The notes beneath the pieces are model-generated. The model saw only the letters and a list, made by a program, of their open reading frames with translations, was not told the origin of the DNA and searched no databases. Positions 18,561-27,292 of a stretch of 64,000 nucleotides of DNA are shown piece after piece; positions within the stretch are counted from its first letter, which is position 1, and every line of letters starts with the position of its first letter. Position numbers and translations under genes: made by a program. Source of the stretch: Actinomadura rupiterrae (GTDB lineage: Bacteria; Actinomycetota; Actinomycetes; Streptosporangiales; Streptosporangiaceae); contig NZ_JAMZEA010000014.1 of NCBI RefSeq assembly GCF_024172125.1, forward strand, positions 1 through 64,000, read 5' to 3'.

Positions 18561-19366
18561 GCGGTGCGCTGGAGGCGGGCGGCCAGGTAGGCGAGGATCT
18601 CGTCCCTGGCCTGGACGGTGGGGTGGCCTTCCTCGTCGACGAAGTGGGCCGTGACGACGCTGTGCGGGGTCTGGACCATGTCGCGGAAGAACGGCGGCGG
18701 GTCGGTGTTGGCGGCCTCGCCGGGCAGGACGCGGCCGTCGAAGGCGTCGCCGAGCAGCGACCGGTAGGCGGCGAACCGCTGCCCGGTGCACCAGCGGTCG
18801 TTGTCGAAGCGGTAGGCGAGGACGGTCAGGCCGTCGCGGGTGACGCGGTCGCGGATCGCGCGGGCGTCCTCGTCGCCGATTTCGAGTCCCGCCGGGTCGT
18901 CCAGCGGGAGGGACGGGTGGTTGACCACGGGCGCGATGACGGACGGTTCGAGCGCCATGGTCAGGGCGAAGTTGCCGGTGAAGCACAGGCCGATCGCGCC
19001 GACTCCGGGCCCGCCGCATTCGGCGTGGGCCAGGCGGGCGAGGCCGCGCAGCCAGGACGCGACGGGGCTGGTGCCGCCTCCGGCGAAGGCGCGGAACTCG
19101 GCGCTGACGCAGGCGCGGCGGATCACCTTCTCGCCGTCCTCGACCGTGGGGTAGGCGCCGTCCCGGCCGAAGAGGGACGGGACGTAGACGGTGAAGCCCG
19201 CGTCGCGGATCCAGCGGGCCAGCCGGAGGACGTCGGGGCTGATGCCGGGCATCTCGGGCATCAGGACGACGGCCGGGCCGGTGCCCGCGACGAGGACGGT
19301 CTTCTCCACGCCGTCCACGTCCACGCGGCGGTGGGAGAAGTCGGTGATCGGATCATCGTTGGTCAC
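18548..19366 (-). CDS. Dienelactone hydrolase family protein
   Basis: A 272-residue cytoplasmic alpha/beta hydrolase of the dienelactone hydrolase family. The nucleophile motif GLCFTGN places a Cys in the elbow, as in carboxymethylenebutenolidase. A candidate acid is in the AYRFDNDRW region and the catalytic His is in DEEGHPTV. The family hydrolyses cyclic esters from aromatic breakdown, but the true substrate is unknown. GTG 19366 sits directly behind GGGGAG with almost no spacing, which is unusual; no better in-frame start lies nearby. It is divergent from the GlxA/AraC regulator, which is its likely controller. Confidence 0.85.
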   Translation of the reverse strand: MTNDDPITDFSHRRVDVDGVEKTVLVAGTGPAVVLMPEMPGISPDVLRLARWIRDAGFTVYVPSLFGRDGAYPTVEDGEKVIRRACVSAEFRAFAGGGTSPVASWLRGLARLAHAECGGPGVGAIGLCFTGNFALTMALEPSVIAPVVNHPSLPLDDPAGLEIGDEDARAIRDRVTRDGLTVLAYRFDNDRWCTGQRFAAYRSLLGDAFDGRVLPGEAANTDPPPFFRDMVQTPHSVVTAHFVDEEGHPTVQARDEILAYLAARLQRTAQAR

Positions 19367-19465
19367 CTCCCCAGCGTGACCTGGGACGGCCGCACCGGGC
19401 GATGGGCCGGATCGCCATGTATCGGGGTAATCTCGCCAGCGTCCCTTCGTGGTGAGGAGCCGGGT

Positions 19466-20497
19466 GTGAGTGCGCTGCGGGTGGGTGTCCTGGCCTATCC
19501 GGGATGCTTCGCGTCCGAGGTGTTCGGCGTCCCCGACCTGCTGACGATGGCCGCCCACGTCGCCGGTTCGGGCCGGGCCGGGTTCGAGGTCTCGGTCGTC
19601 TCGCCGCGGCGGCGCGTGGTCGCGTCCGGCGGTGCGGCGCTGGCGGTGGTGCCGCCGCGCGAGGTGGACGTCCTGATCGTGCCCGGCTTCGAGCTCGCCC
19701 CTGACCTGGACCTGGACGGGACGCTCGCCGCCCTCCGCCCCGAGGTCGCCGCGATCCGGGCGCACGCCGCGTCCGGTCAGGCGATCGTGTCGATCTGTGT
19801 CGGGGCCTTCCTGCTGGCCGAGGCCGGGTTGCTCGATGGCAGGCAGGCCACCACCGCATGGCTCTACGCCGAGCGGCTGGCACGGCACCGCCCCGAGGCC
19901 GACGTCCGGGCCGATCGGCTCGTCGTGACCGATCGGGGCGTGACGACCACGGCCGCCTTCAGCGCCATGTACGACTTCGCCCTGGACCTGATCCGGCGGC
20001 ACAGCGGTCCCGGCGTCGCGCGGGCCACCGCGCGCCTGGCCCTGCTCGACGACGCGCGCTCGTCCCAGACCCCGTACGTGGACGCCCGGCTCCTGCCCGA
20101 GCCGGGCAGCGCGTTCTCCCGCGAGGTCATGCGGCACCTGGACCAGCGCCTCGCCGACCGCTACGACCTGGCCGCCCTGGCGGGCGCGTTCAACGTCAGC
20201 AGCCGGACGCTCCTGCGCCGCTTCGCCGCCGAGACCGGCCAGAGCCCCCTCGCCTACCTCCAGGCCGCCCGCGTCCGCCGGGCCCGCCACCTGCTGGAGA
20301 CCACGGACCGGACGGTCGCGGGCATCGCCGCGGCGGTCGGCTACGGCGACGCGGGCACCTTCGCCGCGCTGTTCGCCCGCCACACCGGCCGCCGCCCCCG
20401 GGACTACCGGACGGCCTTCCGCCCCGGTCCGAACCGCTCGCCTGAGCCGTGCGGTCCGGACCGCACGGCTCAGGCGAGCCTGACGGCGAAGTTGTAG
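19466..20497 (+). CDS. GlxA-type regulator: DJ-1/PfpI domain plus AraC helix-turn-helix
   Basis: A 343-residue regulator with an N-terminal DJ-1/PfpI amidotransferase-like sensor (residues about 1-170; SICVGAFLLAEAGLL marks the nucleophile-elbow region) and a C-terminal AraC domain (DLAALAGAFNVSSRTLLRRF, then IAAAVGYGDAGTFAALFARH). GAGGAG lies 7 nt before GTG 19466. It is divergent from the dienelactone hydrolase across 99 bp and probably controls it. Its last 20 codons run through a 44-bp perfect palindrome, so the C-terminal tail (after about residue 323) is probably not part of the fold. Confidence 0.9.
   Translation: MSALRVGVLAYPGCFASEVFGVPDLLTMAAHVAGSGRAGFEVSVVSPRRRVVASGGAALAVVPPREVDVLIVPGFELAPDLDLDGTLAALRPEVAAIRAHAASGQAIVSICVGAFLLAEAGLLDGRQATTAWLYAERLARHRPEADVRADRLVVTDRGVTTTAAFSAMYDFALDLIRRHSGPGVARATARLALLDDARSSQTPYVDARLLPEPGSAFSREVMRHLDQRLADRYDLAALAGAFNVSSRTLLRRFAAETGQSPLAYLQAARVRRARHLLETTDRTVAGIAAAVGYGDAGTFAALFARHTGRRPRDYRTAFRPGPNRSPEPCGPDRTAQASLTAKL
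20436..20479. terminator. 44-bp perfect palindrome at overlapping gene ends
   Basis: Two exact 22-bp inverted arms (20436-20457 and 20458-20479) meet with no spacer at the TCCGGA centre. The element lies inside the last codons of the GlxA/AraC gene (stop 20497) and covers the stop of the convergent DUF1203 gene (20470). It should form a strong bidirectional hairpin terminator built partly from coding DNA. Confidence 0.75.
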
Positions 20498-20946
20498 CAG
20501 CCCGCCTCGACGTTCCGGAGCTGGACGAGGGCGACGTCCGGGCGGGCCAGCAGGTCCCTGGTCACCGCCTCGCCCTCCTTGCCGTCCGCGACGAGAACGC
20601 CCTCGACGAGGGTGCCGCCCTGCCCGTAGGCGCGGACGACCTGCCGCCGGTAGCTCAGCGCGGGCGGGTAGTCGTGCGGCGTGGCGTACCCCCCGCAGTC
20701 CTCGGCGTGGACGAAGACCGGCCCGCGCTCGGCATAGGCGCCGGACCCGCCGGGCGGCGTGTAGGCGATCAGCAGCACCCGGTCGCCGGGCTCGGTCTCG
20801 CGCAGGCAGCACCGCACCGGGTTGCCGCCCTCCTCGTCCACCTGGACGGCGAGCGGGCGTCCCGTCTCGTCGCGGAGCCCGGTCCGGATCCGGTCCAGCT
20901 CGTCCTGCGGAATCGCCTCGAACACCAGCTTCGCGTCATCTCCCAT
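20470..20946 (-). CDS. DUF1203-family protein
   Basis: A 158-residue soluble protein. The pattern NPVRCCLRETEPGDRVLLIAYTPP, then SGAYAERGPVFVHAEDC, matches the DUF1203 family, whose conserved Cys/His residues might bind metal but whose function is unknown. ATG 20946 starts the conserved region (MGDDAKLVFEAIPQDEL). Its 3' end overlaps the convergent regulator gene by 28 bp, and its stop lies inside the 44-bp palindrome. Confidence 0.75.
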   Translation of the reverse strand: MGDDAKLVFEAIPQDELDRIRTGLRDETGRPLAVQVDEEGGNPVRCCLRETEPGDRVLLIAYTPPGGSGAYAERGPVFVHAEDCGGYATPHDYPPALSYRRQVVRAYGQGGTLVEGVLVADGKEGEAVTRDLLARPDVALVQLRNVEAGCYNFAVRLA

Positions 20947-21099
20947 GCCGACAAGCTTCGCCCGCTCAGCCGCAGGACGCTGGCAGGAATCCGACACCGC
21001 ATTCGACCACGGGATTCGACGGCGGAAACCCTGGCCGCCGGGCACCGGCCCGCCTTATGATCACGCGCTGACGATCGACGCGCCCCCCGGGAGACGACC

Positions 21100-21480
21100 T
21101 TGGAACGACCGAACGACCGTTTCCCCTCGGTGCTGCGCTTCGCCACCGAACTGGTCGCCTGGGTGGGCGTGCCGTGGGCCCTGTGGAGCCACTCGTGGGT
21201 GCTCGCCGTGCTCGCGCTGGTCGTGCTGATCGGGCTGCCGACCGTGTTCTCCACTCCGGGCGACAAGGCGAACGTGATCGTCCCGGTGCCCGGCGCCGTG
21301 ACGATCGCGCTCGTCGTCCTGCATCTGGTCGCGGCCGTGGTCGTCGCCTGGACGACCTGGCCCGCCTACGTCGCGGTCGTCGTGTCGGTGCTCGCCGCAG
21401 CGACCGTGTTCACCGAGCGTCGCCGCTGGCGGTGGCTCCTCTCGCTGGGCCGGAGTCCGGCCGGACGCCGCCCCGCCTAG
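21100..21480 (+). CDS. Small integral membrane protein, DUF2568/YrdB-like
   Basis: A 126-residue protein with about four hydrophobic segments (FATELVAWVGVPWALW, VLAVLALVVLIGLPTV, AVTIALVVLHLVAAVVVAW, YVAVVVSVLAAATVF) and a basic C-terminus. The RFATEL opening and the IVPVPGAVTIAL motif resemble the DUF2568/YrdB group of four-helix membrane proteins, whose role is unknown. It appears to start at TTG 21100 with GGGAG 5 nt upstream. The stop codon region is duplicated just downstream (21498-21530). Confidence 0.65.
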   Translation: MERPNDRFPSVLRFATELVAWVGVPWALWSHSWVLAVLALVVLIGLPTVFSTPGDKANVIVPVPGAVTIALVVLHLVAAVVVAWTTWPAYVAVVVSVLAAATVFTERRRWRWLLSLGRSPAGRRPA

Positions 21481-21530
21481 CAGTCGGACGGGCGGGAGCC
21501 GCCCCGCCTAGCGGTCCCGGACGGGCGGGG
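21467..21530 (+). repeat. Direct duplication spanning a stop codon
   Basis: Unit 1 (21467-21497) is the end of the membrane-protein gene with its TAG and downstream bases. Unit 2 (21498-21530) repeats GCCGCCCCGCCTAGC then GGACGGGCGGG with 3 small changes, including 2 extra bases. The second unit can also pair with following bases (GGGCGGGGGCGGC) as a hairpin, so it may act as a terminator. Confidence 0.8.
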
Positions 21531-21553
21531 GCGGCCCGAGGGCGGTGCCGCGG

Positions 21554-22432
21554 TCAGGCCGTCCAGGGCCACTCGGTGATGGCCGTCCGCATCAGGCGGG
21601 CGGCGGACGAGAGGTGCGCGCCGTCCCACCACGACAGGGTGACCGTCCGGCGGGAGTCGGGGTCGTCGACGGCGACCCACGTGACGGGCAGGCGGGGAGC
21701 GCCGGCGCGGCGCCCGAAGCCGGGGACGAGCGCGACGCCGAGCCCCGCGCCGATCAGCTCGGCGATGGCGCTCGGCTCGTCCACCTCGCAGACGATCTTC
21801 GGGGTGAGGTCGCGGGCGGCGAACAGCCGGTCGAGCAGGCGGCGTTGCCAGTGCCCCGCGCTGGTGGCGATGAACGGCTCGGCCGCCAGCTCCTCGACGC
21901 GCACCGAGGCGCGGTCCGCCAGCGGGTGGTCGGCGGACACCCCCACGCCCACCGGATCGTCGAACAGCCGGACCGGCTGCAGGCCCTCGGCGGGGATGGG
22001 CTGGGAGGAGACGCAGAGGTCGACCTCCTGCGCGCGCAGCCGGCGGGCCATCTCCTCGGCGGGCAGCTGGCGCAGCTCGACCTCGATGTCCGGATGGGCG
22101 CGCTTGAACGCGGCGAGCGGCCCGGTGAGGGTCAGGAAGGTCTCCGACGCCAGCCGGACGGTCCCGAACCCTTCGCCCGTGCTCTCGGCCACGGCCCGCC
22201 GTCCGGCGTCCAGCTCGCCGAGCGCGCGTTCGACGTGGTCGCGGAACAGCCGTCCGGCGTCGTTCAGGCGGAGGCGTCCGGCGCGGTCGAACAGCGGGGT
22301 GCCCAGCTCGCCCTCCAGGCGGGCGATGCTGCGGCTGAGCGAGGGCTGGGCGACGTGGAGCTCCTCGGCGGCGCGGCTGAGGTGCTCCAGCCGGGCCACC
22401 ACCAGGAACTGGGCGAGGGTGTTCAGCTCCAC
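21554..22432 (-). CDS. LysR-family transcriptional regulator
   Basis: A 292-residue regulator with the N-terminal helix-turn-helix (MELNTLAQFLVVARLEHLS, then AAEELHVAQPSLSRSIARLE) and an effector domain from about residue 90 (TVRLASETFLTL). A GTG start at 22432 has GGAGG 8 nt upstream. It is divergent from a membrane-protein/multicopper-oxidase pair across a 113-bp gap with an AT-rich block, an arrangement typical of a LysR regulator controlling its neighbour. The effector is unknown. Confidence 0.92.
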   Translation of the reverse strand: MELNTLAQFLVVARLEHLSRAAEELHVAQPSLSRSIARLEGELGTPLFDRAGRLRLNDAGRLFRDHVERALGELDAGRRAVAESTGEGFGTVRLASETFLTLTGPLAAFKRAHPDIEVELRQLPAEEMARRLRAQEVDLCVSSQPIPAEGLQPVRLFDDPVGVGVSADHPLADRASVRVEELAAEPFIATSAGHWQRRLLDRLFAARDLTPKIVCEVDEPSAIAELIGAGLGVALVPGFGRRAGAPRLPVTWVAVDDPDSRRTVTLSWWDGAHLSSAARLMRTAITEWPWTA

Positions 22433-22445
22433 GGGTCATGCCTCC

Positions 22446-22502
22446 GATGTCATAGCCATATAGCAATATTCGTCTTGGACATGATAACGCGCGGGTCATA
22501 GC
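22446..22502. promoter_or_regulatory. AT-rich divergent promoter/LysR binding region
   Basis: An AT-rich island inside the divergent gap between the LysR gene and the membrane/oxidase operon. It holds two copies of GTCATAGC (22449-22456 and 22495-22502), 46 bp apart, and the symmetrical ATATAGCAATAT (22458-22469). These are candidate LysR contact sites and promoter elements; the exact boxes are inferred. Confidence 0.45.
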
Positions 22503-22545
22503 TTCGTGGTGATCAAGAACCGAGGACGAGGGAGGGGGACGCCTC

Positions 22546-22986
22546 ATGGTCACCGCAGCCGACCGGCCCGCCACCGCCGTGCCCGCCGGACGCCGGACCG
22601 GGCCCGCCGGGTGGACCCTGCGGGCGGTCGTCAGCGCGCACGTGGTCGCGATCGCCGGGCAGCCGGTGTTCGCCGGCGTGTACCTGAGCGGCGCGTACAG
22701 CGGGCTGCGCCTGCACGAGATGGGCGCGAACATCGTCACGTCGCTGGGCTACGTCCAGCTGGTCGTGGCGGCCGTGGTCTGGGCGCGGCGGAAGCTCGCC
22801 TGGCCCTTCGCCGGGACGGTCGCGCTGGTCGCGGCCGAGACGGTGCAGTACTTCGCGGGGATGGCGGGCGCGTTGTGGCTGCACCTGCCGCTCGGCGTGA
22901 TGACGATCGTCGCGCTGGTGGTGCAGTTCATCGCCGTGTGGTTCCGGCCGCTCGCGCGTCGCGCGCCGGAGGCCGGCGATGAGTGA
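22546..22986 (+). CDS. Four-helix membrane protein of unknown function
   Basis: A 146-residue protein with four hydrophobic segments (about 27-47, 62-79, 84-104 and 110-131), short loops and a basic tail. I do not recognise a family. A strong purine-rich ribosome site (GGAGGGGGA) precedes ATG 22546. Its stop overlaps the multicopper oxidase start by 8 bp, so the two are translated together. It may help anchor the oxidase or supply it with copper or electrons, which is inference from context only. Confidence 0.75.
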   Translation: MVTAADRPATAVPAGRRTGPAGWTLRAVVSAHVVAIAGQPVFAGVYLSGAYSGLRLHEMGANIVTSLGYVQLVVAAVVWARRKLAWPFAGTVALVAAETVQYFAGMAGALWLHLPLGVMTIVALVVQFIAVWFRPLARRAPEAGDE

Positions 22987-24577
22987 GCGGGGCATCGGGC
23001 GGCGGCAGCTGCTCGGCGTCGGCGGGGCGCTCGGGCTCGTGGCGTTCACCGGGCTGACGACCGCGGGCGCGCTGGCCCGCCGTCCGCCGCGCACCGGGGA
23101 CGTGCTGCACAGCAAGGTGCCGCTGCCGCCGCCGTTCCAGGTGCCGCTTCCGGTGCCGCCGGTGCTGAAGCCGGTCGGCACGGCGGGCGGTGTGGACCGG
23201 TACGCGATCACGCAGCGGGAGACGAGCGCGGAGCTCCTGCCCGGGGTGCGGACGCCGCTGTGGACGTACGAGGGCAGCTTCCCCGGGCCGACGATCGAGT
23301 CGCGCCGGGGCCGTCCGATCACCGTGTCCCATCGCAACGAGCTGCCGGTGCCTACGGTGGTCCACCTGCACGGCGGGCGGACGCCGGCGTCGTCCGACGG
23401 GTATCCGACCGACCTCGTCCTGCCGCAGGGGTGGGAGGAGCCGCGTCCGATGATGGGCGGGATGCACGGCGGCATGGGGAAGATGCGCGACCCGCGCGCG
23501 GTGGTGACCCGGCAGACGCGCGACTACACCTTTCCGCTGGACCAGCGGGCGACGCTGCTCTGGTACCACGACCACCGGATGGACTTCACGGCCCCCGCGA
23601 TCTGGCGCGGCCTCGCCGGGATGCACATCGTCCGGGACGACGCGGAGGACGCGCTCGGGCTGCCGTCCGGGAGGCGCGAGCTGCCGCTGATGATCGCCGA
23701 CCGCGCGTTCGCCGCCGACGGGTCCCTGCACTACCCCTCGCTCGACCGGCACCTGCGGGACAAGCCGGGCGTCGAGGAGCCGTACCTCGCGGGCGTGCTC
23801 GGCGACGTGATCCTGGTCAACGGCGCTCCGTGGCCGATGCACGAGGTCGACGCGGCGCGGTACCGGCTGCGCGTCCTGAACGCGTCCAACGCCCGGCACT
23901 ACGACCTGGAGGCGGTGCTGGACGACGGGCGGCGGCTCGACCTCGTCCAGATCGGCGCCGACCAGGGCCTGCTCGCGGCCCCAGTGAGGCACAGGAACCT
24001 GCCGCTCGCGCCCGCCGAGCGCTACGACCTGGTCCTCGACTTCGCGAAGGTCCCGATCGGCGGACGGGTGCGGATCGTGAACCGGCTCGGATCCGGACGC
24101 ACCCGGGACGTGATGGCCTTCCACGTCGTCCGCAAGGCCGCAGACGGCAGCCGCGTCCCGCGCGTGCTCGCGAGGGACCTGCCGTCCTGGCGCCGCGCGG
24201 ACGCCGCCCGGGTGCGCGAGTTCTCCTTCCGCGCCGGACGGATGGACGGCGGGCACGGTTGGCTGATCGACGGCCGCGCCTTCGACCCGTCACGCACGGA
24301 CGTCACGACCCGGCTCGGCGACGTCGAGGTGTGGCGGCTCGTCGCGGACGTCCACCACCCCGTCCACCTGCACATGGTCGGCTTCCGAGTGCTGTCGCGC
24401 GGCGGCAGGGACCCGCTCCCCCACGACGCCGGGCTCAAGGACACGATCTCGCTGCGTCCCGGCGAGGCGGCCGAGATCATCACCCGGTTCGGCGGGTACA
24501 AGGGCCGCTACCTGTTCCACTGCCACAACGCCGAGCACGAGGACATGGGCATGATGGCGAACCTCGAAGTGACCTGA
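22979..24577 (+). CDS. Tat-exported multicopper oxidase
   Basis: A 532-residue oxidase with an N-terminal RRQLLG twin-arginine motif and hydrophobic core, indicating folded export. All four copper-ligand motifs are visible: HLHGG, WYHDHRM, HPVHLHMVGF and HCHNAEHEDMGMM; the axial Met of the type 1 site is present. It is of the laccase/CotA/CueO-like type, coupling one-electron substrate oxidation to reduction of O2 to water. A Met-rich stretch (MMGGMHGGMGKM, near 160-172) resembles copper-binding segments. It is coupled to the upstream membrane protein and both probably answer to the divergent LysR regulator. Confidence 0.92.
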   Translation: MSERGIGRRQLLGVGGALGLVAFTGLTTAGALARRPPRTGDVLHSKVPLPPPFQVPLPVPPVLKPVGTAGGVDRYAITQRETSAELLPGVRTPLWTYEGSFPGPTIESRRGRPITVSHRNELPVPTVVHLHGGRTPASSDGYPTDLVLPQGWEEPRPMMGGMHGGMGKMRDPRAVVTRQTRDYTFPLDQRATLLWYHDHRMDFTAPAIWRGLAGMHIVRDDAEDALGLPSGRRELPLMIADRAFAADGSLHYPSLDRHLRDKPGVEEPYLAGVLGDVILVNGAPWPMHEVDAARYRLRVLNASNARHYDLEAVLDDGRRLDLVQIGADQGLLAAPVRHRNLPLAPAERYDLVLDFAKVPIGGRVRIVNRLGSGRTRDVMAFHVVRKAADGSRVPRVLARDLPSWRRADAARVREFSFRAGRMDGGHGWLIDGRAFDPSRTDVTTRLGDVEVWRLVADVHHPVHLHMVGFRVLSRGGRDPLPHDAGLKDTISLRPGEAAEIITRFGGYKGRYLFHCHNAEHEDMGMMANLEVT

Positions 24578-24596
24578 CGACCTCGAAGTGACCTGA
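24561..24596 (+). repeat. Direct duplication spanning the oxidase stop codon
   Basis: ACCTCGAAGTGACCTGA occurs at 24561-24577, where it ends the oxidase gene, and again identically at 24580-24596, separated by CG. The repeat carries the last codons and the TGA. Confidence 0.9.
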
Positions 24597-24603
24597 ACGG
24601 CCG

Positions 24604-24632
24604 AAGGCCCCGTCCGGTGCGGACGGGGCCTT
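24604..24632. terminator. Bidirectional terminator hairpin
   Basis: A perfect 12-bp stem (AAGGCCCCGTCC at 24604-24615, complement at 24621-24632) with the loop GGTGC, followed by TTTCT. It lies between the convergent oxidase and esterase genes. Confidence 0.85.
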
Positions 24633-24647
24633 TCTGGCTGGGAGGCG

Positions 24648-26372
24648 TCAGCGGGTCCAGGTGGTGCACTTGTGGGCGGAGGCGTCGTTGGTGATCGGGC
24701 CGGTGCCGGTGCCGCCGGCGGCGAGCTCCTGCACGTGCGGGGCGGTCGCGCGGTAGCGGGTCCAGGCCGGGGCGGCGGGGTTGTTCGGGGAGCCGTGGCG
24801 GGCGAAGGACGTCCAGTAGGCGGTCATCTGGTCGGACAGCCGCTGCTGGGTGGCGATGAGCCGCGCCGGGCCGTTGTCGGCGCCGGGCATCGCGGGACGC
24901 GTCGTGGCGAACAGGTACGGCAGGTCGGTCAGGTGCGCGGCGCCGCCGGGGAAGTACGCGGGGACGGGCAGCCAGGTCGGCGCCGTCCGGTCGGCGAACT
25001 CGTAGACGAAGGTCGGGACCTGCCGCGACAGCGCGTCGGCGTCGGCGAGCATCGGGCAGGCGGTCGCGCGGTCGGTCTCGATCGCCGCCCAGGCAAGGGC
25101 GCCCTCCATGTTCGTCCGGTCGGCGGCGGGAGTGCCGGGCAGCAGGTCACCGGCGTAGGCGGACGGCTGGTAGGCGCGGCGGACGGCGGCGGCGCGCGGC
25201 CCGTAGGCGGCGTCGGTCAGCTTGGCGTAGACATCCGGAGTGAAGGTGACCTTGCCGAAGGCCGGGTTCACGATGGACGAGGTGACGAACCGCCCTTCGT
25301 CGCGGGTGTGCCCGGCCAGCACCGGGACGCGGGCGAACCGGCCCTGGCGGATCGCCTGGTCGGGCTTCGAGGGCAGCGTCGGGGTGCCGTAGGCGGGCGT
25401 GCCGAACGCCGGGAAGGTCGGGTCGGTCGCCGTCTTCGGACCGGCGAGCGCGTCGACCGAGGCGGCCCGCAGGCAGTCCACCGGGTCGGCGTGCGCGGCG
25501 CAGCCGAGCTTGCCGGCCAGCGTCGTGCCGCGTGCGGTCACGGCCTTCAGCGGCGCCCACGGCGAGACGTCGTGGGACTCGGGCGCCGGCGCTCCCGGGT
25601 AGAGGCGCGGCTCCAGGGTGCCGCAGCTCGCGCTCTGCAGGATCACCTTGCTGAACGCGCCGCGCGCGGCCGGTGAGGTGAGCTGCGCGCAGACGGCGGC
25701 GGACCCGGCGGACTGGCCGAACAGCGTGACGTTCGAGGCGTCCCCGCCGAAGGCGTGCGCGTTGCGGTGCACCCAGCGCAGCGCGGCCTGCTGGTCCTGC
25801 AACCCGAAGTCGCCCGATCCCTTCAGGCCCGGGTAGCCGAAGAAGCCGAACACGCCGAGCCGGTAGTTGAGCGTGACCACGACGACGTCGCCGCGCGCCG
25901 CCATCCGCGCCGGGTCGAACGCGCTGCCGGTACCGGAGGTGAAGTCGCCGCCGTGCACGAACACCATCACCGGCCGGGGACGGGTCGGAGCGGCCGCCGG
26001 GGTGGTGACGTTGACGGTCAGGCAGTCCTCGCTGACGCTCGTCCCGGCCGGGAGGTTGTAGGTCGGGCCGACGCACGCCGGGCCGCTCGCCGTCGCGGCC
26101 CGCACGCCCTGCCACGGACGCACCGCCTGCGGGGCCTTCCACCGCAGCGGGCCCACCGGCGGCGCGGCGTAGGGCACGCCGAGGAACTGGTGCGTCTGGC
26201 CGTTCGCTGCTCCGCGCAGGGTCCCGGCGTCGGTCTTGACGGTGATCGGTGCCTGCGCCTTCCCGCCGGCGGTGGTGGCGGCGGTGGTCGTGGCGGCGGC
26301 GGTTCCGCAGCCGGTGACGAGGGCGAGGCCGAGGGCGGCGGGGGCGATCGTGAGCTTCACGGGGTGCTTCAT
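24648..26372 (-). CDS. Carboxylesterase family B lipoprotein
   Basis: A 574-residue type-B carboxylesterase. It opens with a signal sequence and lipobox (LALVTGCG), so it is probably lipid-anchored outside the cell. The nucleophile elbow GQSAGS, the oxyanion-hole region VFVHGGDF, the EDCL motif and the catalytic His in FARHGSPN identify the family. It would hydrolyse carboxylic esters of unknown origin. ATG 26372 is preferred (TTGGAG 7 nt upstream) over ATG 26390. The Thr/Ala-rich linker after the lipobox is a normal lipoprotein spacer. Confidence 0.9.
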   Translation of the reverse strand: MKHPVKLTIAPAALGLALVTGCGTAAATTTAATTAGGKAQAPITVKTDAGTLRGAANGQTHQFLGVPYAAPPVGPLRWKAPQAVRPWQGVRAATASGPACVGPTYNLPAGTSVSEDCLTVNVTTPAAAPTRPRPVMVFVHGGDFTSGTGSAFDPARMAARGDVVVVTLNYRLGVFGFFGYPGLKGSGDFGLQDQQAALRWVHRNAHAFGGDASNVTLFGQSAGSAAVCAQLTSPAARGAFSKVILQSASCGTLEPRLYPGAPAPESHDVSPWAPLKAVTARGTTLAGKLGCAAHADPVDCLRAASVDALAGPKTATDPTFPAFGTPAYGTPTLPSKPDQAIRQGRFARVPVLAGHTRDEGRFVTSSIVNPAFGKVTFTPDVYAKLTDAAYGPRAAAVRRAYQPSAYAGDLLPGTPAADRTNMEGALAWAAIETDRATACPMLADADALSRQVPTFVYEFADRTAPTWLPVPAYFPGGAAHLTDLPYLFATTRPAMPGADNGPARLIATQQRLSDQMTAYWTSFARHGSPNNPAAPAWTRYRATAPHVQELAAGGTGTGPITNDASAHKCTTWTR

Positions 26373-26499
26373 CGTCGGGCTCCAAGTCATCGTTCGCTGG
26401 TGTCGATGAGGGAACCTTCGCCGCCGCCGCGCACCGTCCGCGCACGGTCCGCTGACCGTGCCCGCCGCCCGTCCGTGCGGGGCCCGTCAGCGGCCGTTC

Positions 26500-27195
26500 C
26501 TACCAGGGGACGACGTCGCCGTACCGGTCGAGGAACCGGAGGCCGGGCGCGCCCGCCTGGTCTTCCAGGACGTCCACGACCAGCGGGATGCTCTCCTCCG
26601 GGACGAGCGGCGCGTCCGGACCGCCGAGCGCGGTCTTGTTGTGGCCCGGGTCGATGAGCAGCTTGGTGCGGCCGTCGTCGCCGTGCCGGGTGGCGTAGCT
26701 GCGCATCAGCTGGTTGAGCGCGGCCTTGCTCGCCTTGTACAGCTCGTAGCCGCCCTCGGTGTTGCGCGTGATGCTGCCCTGCTCGGACGACATGACCGCG
26801 ACCGTCCCGCCGGGGACGACCAGGTCGCGCAGGGTTTCGAGGGCGCGCAGCGGGCTCAGCGCGTTGGTGATCATCACGTCGGTGAACATCCCGGTCGGGA
26901 CCTCGCCGATCGGCACGTCGCCGCGGTCGATCGCGGCGTTCACGAACAGCAGGTCGACGCGGCGGCCGTCGAGCCGCCCGCGCAGCGCGGCCAGCTGCTC
27001 GGGGCTGGTCATCTCCAGGTTCTCGACGGTCAGGCGGCCGTCCGAGGTGTCGGCGCTCACCTGGAGGGCGCCGCCGGACTGCCGGGTGGTGGCGATGACG
27101 TGCCATTCGCGGCGCGCGAGCTCCTCGGCGAGGACGAGCCCGAGACCTCGGGACGCCCCGATGACCAGGGCGTGGCGGATGGACGGTGCGGGCAT
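26500..27195 (-). CDS. Short-chain dehydrogenase/reductase
   Basis: A 231-residue SDR with the nucleotide motif GASRGLGL near the N-terminus, NAAID as the NAG-type motif, a catalytic Ser region (VMSSEQGS) and YxxxK in ELYKASKAA. It probably reduces or oxidises a small carbonyl/alcohol. GGAGG precedes ATG 27195. It is divergent from a TetR regulator across a 97-bp gap with a clean operator, so it is the likely target of that regulator. Confidence 0.88.
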   Translation of the reverse strand: MPAPSIRHALVIGASRGLGLVLAEELARREWHVIATTRQSGGALQVSADTSDGRLTVENLEMTSPEQLAALRGRLDGRRVDLLFVNAAIDRGDVPIGEVPTGMFTDVMITNALSPLRALETLRDLVVPGGTVAVMSSEQGSITRNTEGGYELYKASKAALNQLMRSYATRHGDDGRTKLLIDPGHNKTALGGPDAPLVPEESIPLVVDVLEDQAGAPGLRFLDRYGDVVPW

Positions 27196-27226
27196 GGGCC
27201 CTCCTTCGTGGTCGGCGGCGCCAGAT

Positions 27227-27246
27227 TAGACGAGACGTTTCGTCTA
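27227..27246. promoter_or_regulatory. TetR-type operator
   Basis: TAGACGAGACGTTTCGTCTA is a 20-bp near-perfect palindrome (7-bp arms TAGACGA/TCGTCTA; one mismatched pair in the centre) located midway between the divergent SDR and TetR genes. Position and form fit a TetR autoregulatory operator. Confidence 0.75.
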
Positions 27247-27292
27247 GACAAGCGCGCCCACCCGCGGGACGGCCGGCCGGTATCGTTTGCGC

